Below, piece after piece: positions 43,429 through 52,084 of a DNA stretch of 64,000 nucleotides. Under the pieces are notes generated by a model, which worked only from the letters and a program-made list of their open reading frames with translations, did no database searches and had not been told where the DNA came from. This stretch comes from Prauserella_A sp040635515 (GTDB lineage Bacteria > Actinomycetota > Actinomycetes > Mycobacteriales > Pseudonocardiaceae): NCBI GenBank assembly GCA_040635515.1, contig JBEYHY010000005.1:186001-250000 (forward strand). Direction: 5' to 3'. The first letter of the stretch is position 1. Every line of letters begins with the position of its first letter. Position numbers and translations under genes: made by a program.

Positions 43429-44762
43429 TCGGTCAGTCCCATCTGGCTCGGAATGAAGGTGACAATCGCGGGAAAGACGAACATCAGGATCACGACGATG
43501 ATGTCCAGCCGCACGTACCAGAGCACGCCCTTGAAGGCGGTGCTCAGTTCGACGTCCTTGCGGATCCCGGCGACGACGAACGCGTTGAGCCCCAACGGCG
43601 GGGTGAGCAGCCCGATCTCGATCAGCTTCACGAACAGCAGCCCGAACCAGATCCCGTCCATCCCGAGTTCGGTGACGACCGGGTAGGTCAGCGGCACCAT
43701 GATCAGCAGGATCGACGTGGGATCGAGGAACATGCCCAGCGGAATAAGCAACAGCAGGATGAGCGCGACGATCAGCCACGCGGGTACCGGAAGTCCGGTC
43801 AGGCCGTCGGCGATCAGTTGGGGCGCCCCGGCGGCGACCATGAACGAGGAGAAGATCGCGCCACCGATGAGAAGCGCAAAGACCATCCCGTTGAGACTGA
43901 CCGCCGCGCTGAGCGAACTCCAGAGACTCCTGCCCATCTCCCTGGGCCTGCGCAGGTGCTCGACGATCACCATCAGCATGGCGACGAACGCGCCGACCGC
44001 GGCGGCCTCCACCGCCGTGAAGAAGCCGGAGTACATACCGCCGATGATGATCACGAACAGCAGCCCGATGCGGAAAAGGCTGTAGGCGCCGGAAAGCAGA
44101 GCGGGCCGGTCGCTGAGCGGCAGCACGTCCTCGGCTCCCCTGCCGAACAGTTCGGGCTTGCGCTTGGCACGGATCATGATGGAGATGCCGTACACGACCG
44201 CGGTGACGACACCGGGCCCGATGCCCGCCATCAACAGGGCGCCGATGGACTCGCCGGTGAGCACGCCGTAGATCACCAGCGGCACACTCGGCGGGATCAG
44301 CACACCCAGGGTTCCCGCCGCGCCGACCACACCGGCGGCCACGTGCATGGCGTACCCGGCCTTGCGCATCTCGGTGATCGCGAGGTTCCCGATCGACACC
44401 ACGGTGGCGATACTCGAACCGCTGACCGCGGCAAAACAGGCGCACGCGGTGAGGGTGGCGACCGCGAGACCACCGGGAAGGCTGCGGAGGAACCAGCCCA
44501 GCACACGATAGGCGCCCTCGGCCAGGTTCGCCCGCTCGGCCGCGTTGCCCAGCAACACGAACATCGGGATGACCAGCAGCGTGAACTTCGAGGCGCTGCT
44601 GATCGGCAGCGCGCCCAGCGTCGCCATCCCCACGTCGGGGCCGCTGATCAGGTAGTAACCGGCGAACCCGGCGAAGGTGAGTGCCAGCGCGATGCGCATA
44701 CCCGAGAACAGGCACGCCGCGAGAATCGCGATGACCACCAGGAAAAGCTCAGTGGTTCCCAT
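43425..44762 (-). CDS. dctM: TRAP transporter large permease (DctM)
   Basis: The 445-residue protein is a full DctM with about 12 spans. Typical stretches are AVSGSSIATVVSIG, IPPSVPLVIYGVLTGESIGALLMAGIGPG split across loops, FLDPTSILLIMVPLTYPV and LLTPPLGLNAFVVAGI. It moves the substrate delivered by DctP. It is the middle gene of the dctP-dctM-dctQ operon; dctP ends 48 bases upstream. Confidence 0.93.
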   Translation of the reverse strand: MGTTELFLVVIAILAACLFSGMRIALALTFAGFAGYYLISGPDVGMATLGALPISSASKFTLLVIPMFVLLGNAAERANLAEGAYRVLGWFLRSLPGGLAVATLTACACFAAVSGSSIATVVSIGNLAITEMRKAGYAMHVAAGVVGAAGTLGVLIPPSVPLVIYGVLTGESIGALLMAGIGPGVVTAVVYGISIMIRAKRKPELFGRGAEDVLPLSDRPALLSGAYSLFRIGLLFVIIIGGMYSGFFTAVEAAAVGAFVAMLMVIVEHLRRPREMGRSLWSSLSAAVSLNGMVFALLIGGAIFSSFMVAAGAPQLIADGLTGLPVPAWLIVALILLLLIPLGMFLDPTSILLIMVPLTYPVVTELGMDGIWFGLLFVKLIEIGLLTPPLGLNAFVVAGIRKDVELSTAFKGVLWYVRLDIIVVILMFVFPAIVTFIPSQMGLTE

Positions 44763-44810
44763 GGGACACAGGCCCTTTCGTCGACCCGGACATCCACAGT
44801 GGACGTATTG

Positions 44811-45911
44811 TCAGTTTCGGCCGCAGGTCGTGAGGCCCTCGGTGTAGGAGGAGGCGCCGGTGTGCTCGCGCAAGGAGTCGGTGTAGGCGCTCCAGACCTT
44901 CTCGACGTCACCCGGGTCGACGGATGTCGCCGCCTCGTCCTTCCACACCCCTGGTGCCAGCCGCTGGGTCGCGTCAGCGATCCTGGCCTCGTCGGCCTCG
45001 CTCCAACGCACGATCGTGCCGCCGGAGTCGAGGAACTTCTCGCAGGCCTGCCGGTCGTACTTGGTCATCAGCTGGTCCGACTTGGCGTACCACTCAGCTT
45101 TGAGTTCCTCGATCGTGGCCTTCATGTCGTCGGACAGCCGGTCGTAGGCGAGCTTGCTGATCGCGAAGATCGCGCCACCGTTCTCGCCGACGTCGGGCGC
45201 CATGTACTTCGCCACGTCGGTGATGCCGTTGGCGACCTGGGTGTCCATCGGATACGTGACACCGTCGACGATGCCGCGTTCCACGGACTCGTACACCTCT
45301 TCCGAGGCCTGAAAGGTCGGCTCCGCGCCGAGTTCCTGCCACACCACCGAGGACGGCCGCGCGGGAATCCGGATCTTGAGACCGGCCACATCGGACAGTG
45401 ACTTCACCGGGGAGTTGAACGCGACCGCGGAGGCGTTGTTCGGCAGGAACCCGATCAGTTCGAGGTCCTGTCGCGCGAGTTCGTCGCGGAAGGCCTCGAC
45501 GTTGTCCGCGAGATCCTGGAGCGCCCGCAGGCGCGCGGCCTGGTCGGCGTGCGCGATCGGCACCATGTTGATGTTGTTGAGCGGGAGTTCCGCGGGAAAG
45601 TAGGCGGGAATCACGTTGCCCGCCTCCGCGCGGCCCTGCTTGAGCCCCGGCAGCGTGTCGGTGCCGGAGAGGAGGCCGCCGCCGAAGGTGACCTCGGTGC
45701 GCACCTTCCCGTTCGTACGCTTCTCCAGCTCGTCCATGAACCACTGGATGAGATCGGACTGCGATCCGCCCGGCGGCAGTACCTGCGCGGCCCGCAGCTG
45801 GACCGGCCCGCCCGCGTCGGACGCGATGCCGGCGCAGGCGCTCGTCGCCATCACGACCGCGACGAGACCGGCGAGGAGCCGGGAAATCCGGCTGGTCCTG
45901 GTGCGCGCCAT
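44811..45911 (-). CDS. dctP: TRAP transporter substrate-binding lipoprotein (DctP)
   Basis: The 366-residue product begins with a signal peptide ending in the lipobox ATSAC, Cys26 being the lipid anchor. The mature part is a DctP-family binding protein: VLPPGGSQSDLIQWFMDELEKR, GGLLSGTDTLPGLKQGRAEAG and the conserved LKIRIPARPSSVVWQELGAEP with the Arg that clamps a carboxylate. This predicts an organic acid as ligand. AGAGGAGG precedes the ATG; operator site 5 lies 54 bases upstream. The first gene of the uptake operon. Confidence 0.93.
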   Translation of the reverse strand: MARTRTSRISRLLAGLVAVVMATSACAGIASDAGGPVQLRAAQVLPPGGSQSDLIQWFMDELEKRTNGKVRTEVTFGGGLLSGTDTLPGLKQGRAEAGNVIPAYFPAELPLNNINMVPIAHADQAARLRALQDLADNVEAFRDELARQDLELIGFLPNNASAVAFNSPVKSLSDVAGLKIRIPARPSSVVWQELGAEPTFQASEEVYESVERGIVDGVTYPMDTQVANGITDVAKYMAPDVGENGGAIFAISKLAYDRLSDDMKATIEELKAEWYAKSDQLMTKYDRQACEKFLDSGGTIVRWSEADEARIADATQRLAPGVWKDEAATSVDPGDVEKVWSAYTDSLREHTGASSYTEGLTTCGRN

Positions 45912-45965
45912 TGCGCCTCCTCTGGATGTGCGTAGCTCGTATCCCGGATCGGCCGACAGAATTCC

Positions 45966-45979
45966 ACCAACCGGTTGGT
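45966..45979. promoter_or_regulatory. Operator site 5 of the island's TetR regulon
   Basis: ACCAACCGGTTGGT is a perfect 14-base palindrome matching the consensus at all fixed positions. It lies 54 bases upstream of the dctP start. Confidence 0.82.
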
Positions 45980-46085
45980 CAATTAACGCCAACAGGGAGT
46001 GTGGCGTCAAGCACACTCGTTAGGGGAAAACGTGACTCGCATCACAACGTCGACGCGGCGGTATGGGTCCTTTGTGGACCAAAGC

Positions 46086-46862
46086 TCAGAGCGAATAGCC
46101 GCCGTCGACGTCGATCCACTGCCCGGTGACGTAGCTGGCGTCGTCGCAGGCCAGGAAACACACCGCGGCCGCGATATCGGCGGCCTTGCCGAACGCGGCC
46201 AGCGGGATCCGGCTCCGCGCGGTCTCCAGATGCTCGGGGCGGATGTCGCCACTCGCCATCAGAGCCTGGGTCATTCCCTCGTCGAGAATGCCCACACCGA
46301 CGGCGTTGGCGCGGACGCCATAACGCCCTTCCTCGGCCGCCACGGCCTTCACCACCGCCTCGTTGGCCGCCTTCGGCCCGCTCGAGAGCACGTCGCGCAA
46401 CACGAACCGTCTATTCGCAACGGTGGCGACCACGACCACCGAACCGCGTGACTCCCGCAGCGCGGGCAACGCGGCACTGATCACCGCGAACGTGCCGCCC
46501 GCGTCGATCCGCAGCTGCTCGTTGTACTGCTCAGGAGCAAGCGTGCTCGCCCAGGCCTGGTAGTTGGTCGGCGAGGCAGCCAGCACCACGGTGTGAAGCC
46601 CGCCGTGCCGGCTGACCGCCTCCCCCACCACACTCCGAACCTGTTCGGTGTCACCGAGATCGAGCCGTACCGCGATCCCGTCCCTGCCCGTTTCCTTCAC
46701 GAGCGCGGCGGTCTCCTCCGCGGCTGAGCCGTTGCCCGCGTAGGTCACCGTGACGTCGGCGCCGAGCCCGGCGAGCCGTGTCGCCACCGCCCTGCCGATC
46801 GCACCGCTGCCGCCGACGACGAGACAACCGCCCGGTCGTCCTCCGAACGCGTCCTCGGTCAT
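46086..46862 (-). CDS. SDR-fold protein lacking the catalytic Tyr
   Basis: The 258-residue protein keeps the SDR nucleotide motif (VVGGSGAIGRAVATRL) and the C-terminal core (CFLACDDASYVTGQWIDVDGGYSL). At the active site, the YxxxK Tyr is replaced (SSGPKAANEA, Ser in place of Tyr, Lys kept), the catalytic Ser region reads VVATVANRR, and NAG is changed to LAASP. It is therefore unlikely to be a normal dehydrogenase. The ATG shares a base with the stop of the molybdopterin enzyme gene, implying coupled translation. It may be a partner or chaperone of that enzyme, or use different chemistry; this is inference. Confidence 0.82.
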   Translation of the reverse strand: MTEDAFGGRPGGCLVVGGSGAIGRAVATRLAGLGADVTVTYAGNGSAAEETAALVKETGRDGIAVRLDLGDTEQVRSVVGEAVSRHGGLHTVVLAASPTNYQAWASTLAPEQYNEQLRIDAGGTFAVISAALPALRESRGSVVVVATVANRRFVLRDVLSSGPKAANEAVVKAVAAEEGRYGVRANAVGVGILDEGMTQALMASGDIRPEHLETARSRIPLAAFGKAADIAAAVCFLACDDASYVTGQWIDVDGGYSL

Positions 46863-49135
46863 CACACCGGCACCGACACCGGCGCGTCACGCGCGGGCGC
46901 CTCGGGTGCGTCACCGGCACGGATCCGGCACCGTGCTCCCCGCAACGGCTGGTCGCCCGCGAAACTCGACAACTCGGGAGCGCCAGGGGTGATGGCGTTC
47001 GCATTGGAGACCCAGACGCCCGACAGGTGCGGTTCGTACTGCCGCTCATCGGGATTCCACCAGTAGCCGTCCGGATTCACCGTGTCCCGCCGCAGGGATT
47101 CGTCGAACCGGGCTCGCTGCCGGATCGCGCCCTCCGGCCGTTCGATGATCATCCATTCGCCATCGGCGACCCCGTACTTCGCTGCCGTGTCCGGATGGAC
47201 GTCGCACAGCGGCTCGGGGTGGATCCGGCGCAGTCGCGCGCTCTGGCGCAGGTTCGATGCCGTGAGCTCACGGACCCTGCTGCCGGGGATCATCTGCAAC
47301 GGGTACTCCTCCTCCGGCGCGTCCAAAATCGAGTACGGCGGCCCGGTGTAGACCGGTCGCGCCTCGATCCCGAAGCGCTCGAACAAACTCGGCACCAGCT
47401 CGACCTTTCCCGAGGGGGTGGCGAATCCGCGTTCCCGGTACTTGTAGAACACCGGTTTGATGAAGCGGTGGTTGACCTCGCCGTCGGCCCACTCACGATA
47501 GGACTTCCCCGACGGTTCCAGGAACCGGTCGAACATCCCCTCGACGGTCTCCGGCCAGTATCCGGGGTCGTCGGAGAGCCTGCGGCCCAGTTCGGCCCAG
47601 AGATCGTAGTCGTTCCTGCGCTCGCCGAGGGTCGTGGAAACCTGCTGTCCCACAACAAAGAAGTTGCCGATGCCCCAGTGGGCGGACAGGTCGGCGCGCT
47701 CCATGAAGTCGGCGGCGGGCAGCACGTAGTCGGACAGCTGCGCCGTCGGCGTCATCCACATGTCCATCGTGACGAGCAGTTCCAGGTTGTCGCTCGTGAA
47801 CGCCTCGTACGCGTCCCTGCCCGCGCCCATGGACAGCAGCGGTTCCCCGCACTGCACGAGGATCGCCTTCACCGGATAGGGATCCTGCCTGGTGACGGCG
47901 CGGTAGATCGCGGGCTGGCTGGCGAAGAGGACGTAGGCGGTGCCGGTGTGGCCCTGCGGGTAGACCTTCGCGGTGGCGTCCCGGAACGCCTGGTATCCGG
48001 TGATAGAAGTGATCGGGTTCTCGTGCGCGTTGACGCTTTCCCTTGTGCGCAACGGATGATCGACCAGCTTCTCGAAGTTGATGTTGGGAAGCCAGGAGAA
48101 CGTGTCCGGATCGTAGGGGTTGCCGAGCGGCTCACCGCCCGGCCGGTCCAGGTTGCCGGAGATCGCCCGCAGGATGGACCTTCCCAGCACCGCGGAACGG
48201 GAGGCGCCCTCGCCGAGCTGCGTCGCCGCGACCCCGAACGACAGGCGGGCGGGCCCCAGCGTGGCGTACATGTGGGCCGCCGTCACGACGTCGTCGGCGG
48301 GAACGCCGGTGATCTCCTCGGTACGTTCGGGAGTCCACTTCGCGGCCTCGGCCTCGACCTCGTCGAAACCGGTGCACCACTGCTCGACGAACTCCTTGTC
48401 GTAGATGCCGTCCCGGATCATCACGTGGATCATGCCGAGCGCGAGCGCACCGTCGGTCCTCGGCCGGACCGGAAGGTGGAGGTCCGCGCGCTGCGCCGTT
48501 TTGGTGCGGCGCGGGTCGACGACGATGAGTTTGGCGCCCGCCGCCTGGCACTGGCGCAGCCGTTCGAACGACGGCGGCGAGGACTCCGCGGGGTTGGAGC
48601 CCCAGATGACGATGCACTTGGTCTTACCGGGGTAGTAGCTCTGGTACACGGTGTCCCAGCCGTACACCGAGATCTCGGCGATGTACTCGCTGACACCGCA
48701 GTTGCGGCCCTGGCTGACGAAGTTGGGGGTGCCGAAGTCGGCGGCCCAGCGCCAGCTGGCCCAGTCACCGGGGGTCTTGTGCGTGCCACCGAGAGTGGCC
48801 ACCGACTCCGGGCCGTCCTTCTCCCGCAGCTCGCGCAGCTTCTCGGCGATCTCGTCCATCGCCTGTTCCCAGGAAATCCGCTCCCATTTACCCTCGCCGC
48901 GCTTGCCAACGCGCTTGAGCGGGAAGTTCAGCCGGTCGTCGTGCTGGTGGATCTCGATCGCGGTTGTGCCCTTGATGCAGAGTTTGCCGTTGGCCACCGG
49001 GTTCTCGCGGTCTCCGTCGAACGCCTGCGGATGTCCCTCGCCGTCGACGTGGAACAGCATGCCGCAGTGCTGCGGGCACAAGGTACAGAACGTCCGGCGG
49101 ACGTCGGGTCCGTCCGCGAAGTTGAGCTTGGCCAA
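46862..49135 (-). CDS. Molybdopterin (bis-PGD) oxidoreductase/hydroxytransferase, single-subunit
   Basis: The 757-residue protein belongs to the DMSO-reductase superfamily. An N-terminal [4Fe-4S] site is formed by Cys17-x2-Cys20-x3-Cys24 and Cys53 (KLCIKG). The metal ligand is probably Cys146 in GRNCGVSEY. The pterin-binding stretches IVIWGSNPAESSP, LIVVDPRRTKTAQ and, near the end, FATPSGKVEL and WVSNANAITPG are present. No signal peptide is seen, and no electron-transfer or membrane subunit is encoded nearby, so it works in the cytoplasm. The layout recalls non-redox or hydroxyl-transferring relatives such as acetylene hydratase, but the Asp beside the second cluster Cys of that enzyme is Pro21 here. 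Reaction and metal (Mo or W) unknown. Confidence 0.9.
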   Translation of the reverse strand: MAKLNFADGPDVRRTFCTLCPQHCGMLFHVDGEGHPQAFDGDRENPVANGKLCIKGTTAIEIHQHDDRLNFPLKRVGKRGEGKWERISWEQAMDEIAEKLRELREKDGPESVATLGGTHKTPGDWASWRWAADFGTPNFVSQGRNCGVSEYIAEISVYGWDTVYQSYYPGKTKCIVIWGSNPAESSPPSFERLRQCQAAGAKLIVVDPRRTKTAQRADLHLPVRPRTDGALALGMIHVMIRDGIYDKEFVEQWCTGFDEVEAEAAKWTPERTEEITGVPADDVVTAAHMYATLGPARLSFGVAATQLGEGASRSAVLGRSILRAISGNLDRPGGEPLGNPYDPDTFSWLPNINFEKLVDHPLRTRESVNAHENPITSITGYQAFRDATAKVYPQGHTGTAYVLFASQPAIYRAVTRQDPYPVKAILVQCGEPLLSMGAGRDAYEAFTSDNLELLVTMDMWMTPTAQLSDYVLPAADFMERADLSAHWGIGNFFVVGQQVSTTLGERRNDYDLWAELGRRLSDDPGYWPETVEGMFDRFLEPSGKSYREWADGEVNHRFIKPVFYKYRERGFATPSGKVELVPSLFERFGIEARPVYTGPPYSILDAPEEEYPLQMIPGSRVRELTASNLRQSARLRRIHPEPLCDVHPDTAAKYGVADGEWMIIERPEGAIRQRARFDESLRRDTVNPDGYWWNPDERQYEPHLSGVWVSNANAITPGAPELSSFAGDQPLRGARCRIRAGDAPEAPARDAPVSVPV

Positions 49136-49156
49136 GGCTACGCTCCCATCATACCT

Positions 49157-49170
49157 ACCAATCGTTTGGT
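49157..49170. promoter_or_regulatory. Operator site 6 of the island's TetR regulon
   Basis: ACCAATCGTTTGGT is identical to site 2, including flanking CT before and GTA after. It ends 21 bases before the molybdopterin enzyme start, where it would overlap the promoter or transcript start. Confidence 0.82.
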
Positions 49171-49612
49171 GTATTTAACCTACCTCGCCATGACGCGACT
49201 CACAAGGGCCCCCGTTTTGTCCACAGTGGAAAGCCTGCCGGGCGGCCGGTGCCACGGCTTCAAGCCCGTGGGGTCTGCCGGATGAACGGTGGATCTGATC
49301 GAATGACGACGTACAAGCATTCCGGCCCGCGGCGCCGGAGGGTAAATGACCGCGGGGCTTTGATCGCGTTCGGTCCGGATGCCCTCGCGAATCTCGCCGT
49401 CGTGTTCGAGGAACGGCACGAACCCGGACCAGACCTCGCACGATCGCATCCCGGTGTTGGCGTCCGGCGTAGCGGAACGAGTTACGGCTTGTTCACGACC
49501 TGCCCGTCACGAACCTTGATCACCAGGCCGGCGCAGGGCTTGAGCCGGCGCGAGCGTGGGTATCCGGACCACGACCTGGTCTTCCCGACGCTTGAGGGGG
49601 CACGCGCGCACG
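49171..49612. other. 442-bp stretch between divergent genes
   Basis: It holds a TCCACAGTGGA palindrome at 49220-49230 and otherwise short frames without domains. The promoter of the cation exchanger must lie here, but I cannot place it. Confidence 0.4.
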
Positions 49613-50641
49613 GTGTTGGCGCCACAGTGGCCGCTCGGCTGGTCGATCGCGGTGTTCGTGTTCGCCGCGCTGCTGACGGTGTTGTGCAGTGTTCGCCTTG
49701 CGGCGGTGGGCGACACCTTGGCCGACCGGACGGGCTGGGGCGAAGCACTGTTCGGTGCAGTGTTCTTCGGGCTCGCCACCTCGCTGTCCGGCATCGTGAT
49801 GACAGGTGTCAGTGCCGCCGAGAACCAACCCGAACTGGCCTACGGCAATGCCGTCGGTGGAATCGCCGCCCAGACGTTGGCCATCGTGGTCGCCGACGCC
49901 GCCTACCGGCACGTCAACCTCGAACACGCGGCCGCCTCGCCCGGCAATCTCTTCTTCGGCTGCTTGCTGATCGTGCTGCTGAGCATCGCGCTGCTCGCGT
50001 CATTCAGCCCGGACGTCACCATTGCCGGCGTGCACCCCGCCTCGGGTGTCATGATCGTCTTCTACCTGGGCGGCCTGCACCTGATCCGCGGACAACGGTC
50101 ACCGATGTGGCGCCCTGTCGCCACTACCGAAACCCAGCCGGACGAGCCGGACGAGGACGGCCGCCTGAACCAACGCCGCACCCGCACGTTGTGGCTGGAG
50201 TTCCTCGTCATCGCGAGCGTCGTGGTGATCGGCGGCTGGGCGGTCGCGCACGCCGCCGACAGCCTGGTCTCGGCAACCGGACTGAGCACGGGCATGGTCG
50301 GCGCGGTGTTCATGGGCCTGATCAACGCACTACCCGAAACCGTCACCGCGATCGCTGCCGTCCGCCGTGGCGCAGTGACACTGGCCGTGGCAGCCATCAT
50401 CGGCGGCAACAGCCTCGACGCACTCAACCTCGTCATCGGCGACATCTTCTACGCGGGCGGTTCCCTCTTCCACGCCGCGAGCACGGACCAGCTTTTCCTC
50501 ACCACCTCGGCCTTGCTCATGACGGCGATCCTGCTCGGCGGCCTGCTCGTCCGCCAGCGCAAGGGCTGGTGGCGGCTGGGATTCGACGGCATCGTGCTGA
50601 TCGGTATCTACCTGGCCACGGTCGCCACCCTCGCCGTCTGA
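49613..50641 (+). CDS. Sodium/calcium exchanger-family (CaCA) membrane protein
   Basis: The 342-residue protein has about ten spans in two inverted halves, each with a form of the CaCA alpha repeat: GLATSLSGIVMTGVSAAENQ in the first half and GLINALPETVTAI plus GGNSLDALNLVIGD in the second. The N-S-x-D and L-P-E residues are the ion-binding ones. It probably exchanges a divalent cation for Na or H. The acidic and basic middle loop (DEPDEDGRLNQRRTR) is cytoplasmic. The GTG at 49613 has GAGGGGG 12 bases upstream; GTG at 49556 is possible. Confidence 0.85.
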   Translation: MLAPQWPLGWSIAVFVFAALLTVLCSVRLAAVGDTLADRTGWGEALFGAVFFGLATSLSGIVMTGVSAAENQPELAYGNAVGGIAAQTLAIVVADAAYRHVNLEHAAASPGNLFFGCLLIVLLSIALLASFSPDVTIAGVHPASGVMIVFYLGGLHLIRGQRSPMWRPVATTETQPDEPDEDGRLNQRRTRTLWLEFLVIASVVVIGGWAVAHAADSLVSATGLSTGMVGAVFMGLINALPETVTAIAAVRRGAVTLAVAAIIGGNSLDALNLVIGDIFYAGGSLFHAASTDQLFLTTSALLMTAILLGGLLVRQRKGWWRLGFDGIVLIGIYLATVATLAV

Positions 50642-50684
50642 GCGAAAAGGGCCGTACCCGGAAATCCAATATGGACTGGTGAAC

Positions 50685-51224
50685 TCACCCGGGGGTCGAA
50701 TCCTCGTCACCGGCACGGCGCGGCCGGGCCGAACGGGCGGTCGCCCCGGCTCGTGCCGCGCGGTTCATCAGGTAGGTGATCGTCAGCCGGTGCACCGGAT
50801 CACTGATGGCCCACAGTATCTTCGCCCTGCGGCGTTCGAAGCGCAGGAAGGTGGCGTGGACGACGCGCGGTCCCCGGACATCGACCACGAGATGAGTGGT
50901 GAAGGCCGTCCCGTCGATGCCGAGCGTCGCGCGGCCGGGGGTGGCGGACAGGATCTTCCAGCCGGCAACGAGGGCCGGGTCGGACAACGGGCCGGGACGC
51001 AGGCGCAGCACACCGAGCTATCCGGCGAGCATGAACCAGCGCAATGGGCGCGGCGCGCCATCGAAAACGGCCCGCGCCCACTGCACGGCCGTGCGATCGT
51101 CGCCGTCGGCGACCGTGAGTTCGCAGGCCCAGGTGTAGTCCGGATCGGTCACGGTGTCGGCGGCGCGGATGCGTTCCGGGATCTCCACCCGATGCGCCCG
51201 CACCACCGGTCGGCGCTGCGTCAT
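50685..51224 (-). pseudogene. DUF2867-like protein interrupted by an in-frame stop
   Basis: A reverse frame from an ATG at 51224 (MTQRRPVVRAHRVEIPERIR) runs to WFMLAG, meets TAG at 51018-51020, and continues in the same frame as LGVLRLRPGPLSDPALVAGW to 50685. The two halves together give a protein of about 178 residues resembling DUF2867 family proteins, where the stop position is normally Trp (TGG to TAG needs one change). A distal GTG could restart translation. Sequence error is possible. Confidence 0.7.
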
Positions 51225-51236
51225 CGGGCAACGGTA

Positions 51237-52031
51237 CTAAGCGCCGCCGCCGGATGGCTTGAACGTTGCGGCTGCCCGTCGGTCGTCGGCCGCCAGCTCC
51301 ATGCGGGTGACCGCGGACGGGTTGACCCCGAACGTCTCCCTGCAGACACGGCTGAAATGGGCCAGGTCACTGAACCCGGCGACGACAGCGGCCTCGGTCA
51401 GTGTGTCCACCTCCGCCAGGGCACGAGCAGCATGACGCAGCCTCAACCAGAGCACGAAGCGCCGAAACGGGAGGCCGACCTCGGCGGAGAACACATGCGT
51501 GAGCCGGGACTCGGAGAGGTGGGCGGCCCGTGCCGCTTCGCGCAGGCTGGGCCGCCTCCGCCCCCGCAGCGCGAGATCGAGGTAGTCCACCGCGGCGGCA
51601 ACGGGTGGCGACAGTGGGCGGCCGGCCGACCGGCCCGGTGAGAGCCGGGCGATCCGCAACAGGCGATCGGTGAACGCCGGGATCAGCTCCGGTCGCTCCG
51701 GCGGTGTTTCGCTGGATACGGCGAGCTCGCGGCCGGCGAGTTCGGCCGCACGCCTGGCGATTCCGTCGCCGGACGGCTCGATCAGCACGAGTGCGATGTG
51801 CCTGCCGCTGGTATCGACCGAGTGCCGCGCGCCGCTGGGAATCACCGCGGCGCGGGGACGGCTTGTCCGGCCCTCGACATCGAGTTCGAAGCAGCCGTCA
51901 TAGGAGACGACCAGCTGAACCGCGTGGTGGCGATGGACATCGGCGGGCCCGCCCGATCCCACGTAGGTCAGCCTGCCCGGGCTCCACGACAACCGGCCAC
52001 CCCAGTGCCCGGTCGCGGGGTTTCCACTCAT
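51237..52031 (-). CDS. AraC family transcriptional regulator
   Basis: The 264-residue protein has an N-terminal cupin-like sensor domain (HRHHAVQLVVSYDGCFEL; AAVIPSGARHSV) and a C-terminal AraC double helix-turn-helix (SLREAARAAHLSESRLTHVF; then AAVVAGFSDLAHFSRVCRETFGVNPSAV). It probably senses a small molecule and controls nearby genes; the adjacent broken DUF2867 gene 12 bases downstream on the same strand may have been co-transcribed. Its target is unknown. Confidence 0.9.
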   Translation of the reverse strand: MSGNPATGHWGGRLSWSPGRLTYVGSGGPADVHRHHAVQLVVSYDGCFELDVEGRTSRPRAAVIPSGARHSVDTSGRHIALVLIEPSGDGIARRAAELAGRELAVSSETPPERPELIPAFTDRLLRIARLSPGRSAGRPLSPPVAAAVDYLDLALRGRRRPSLREAARAAHLSESRLTHVFSAEVGLPFRRFVLWLRLRHAARALAEVDTLTEAAVVAGFSDLAHFSRVCRETFGVNPSAVTRMELAADDRRAAATFKPSGGGA

Positions 52032-52084
52032 ATCGCCGTATTATCGCCCGCGATTCCGATGGAAGCGGGACCGGCATCATGTCA

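Noticed and set aside
46862..49135. Calling the molybdopterin enzyme an acetylene hydratase
   Set aside because: The Asp needed beside the second cluster Cys is Pro, and overall similarity judged by eye supports only the superfamily.
16518..49135. Assigning the island to cholesterol degradation
   Set aside because: The MaoC pair and thiolase-DUF35 pair recall it, but no ring-degradation genes (3-ketosteroid dehydrogenase, KshAB, HsaC) or Mce transport are present.
46778..49285. An 835-residue forward open frame
   Set aside because: It is antisense to the molybdopterin enzyme, whose motifs are intact; no domain is visible in the forward frame.
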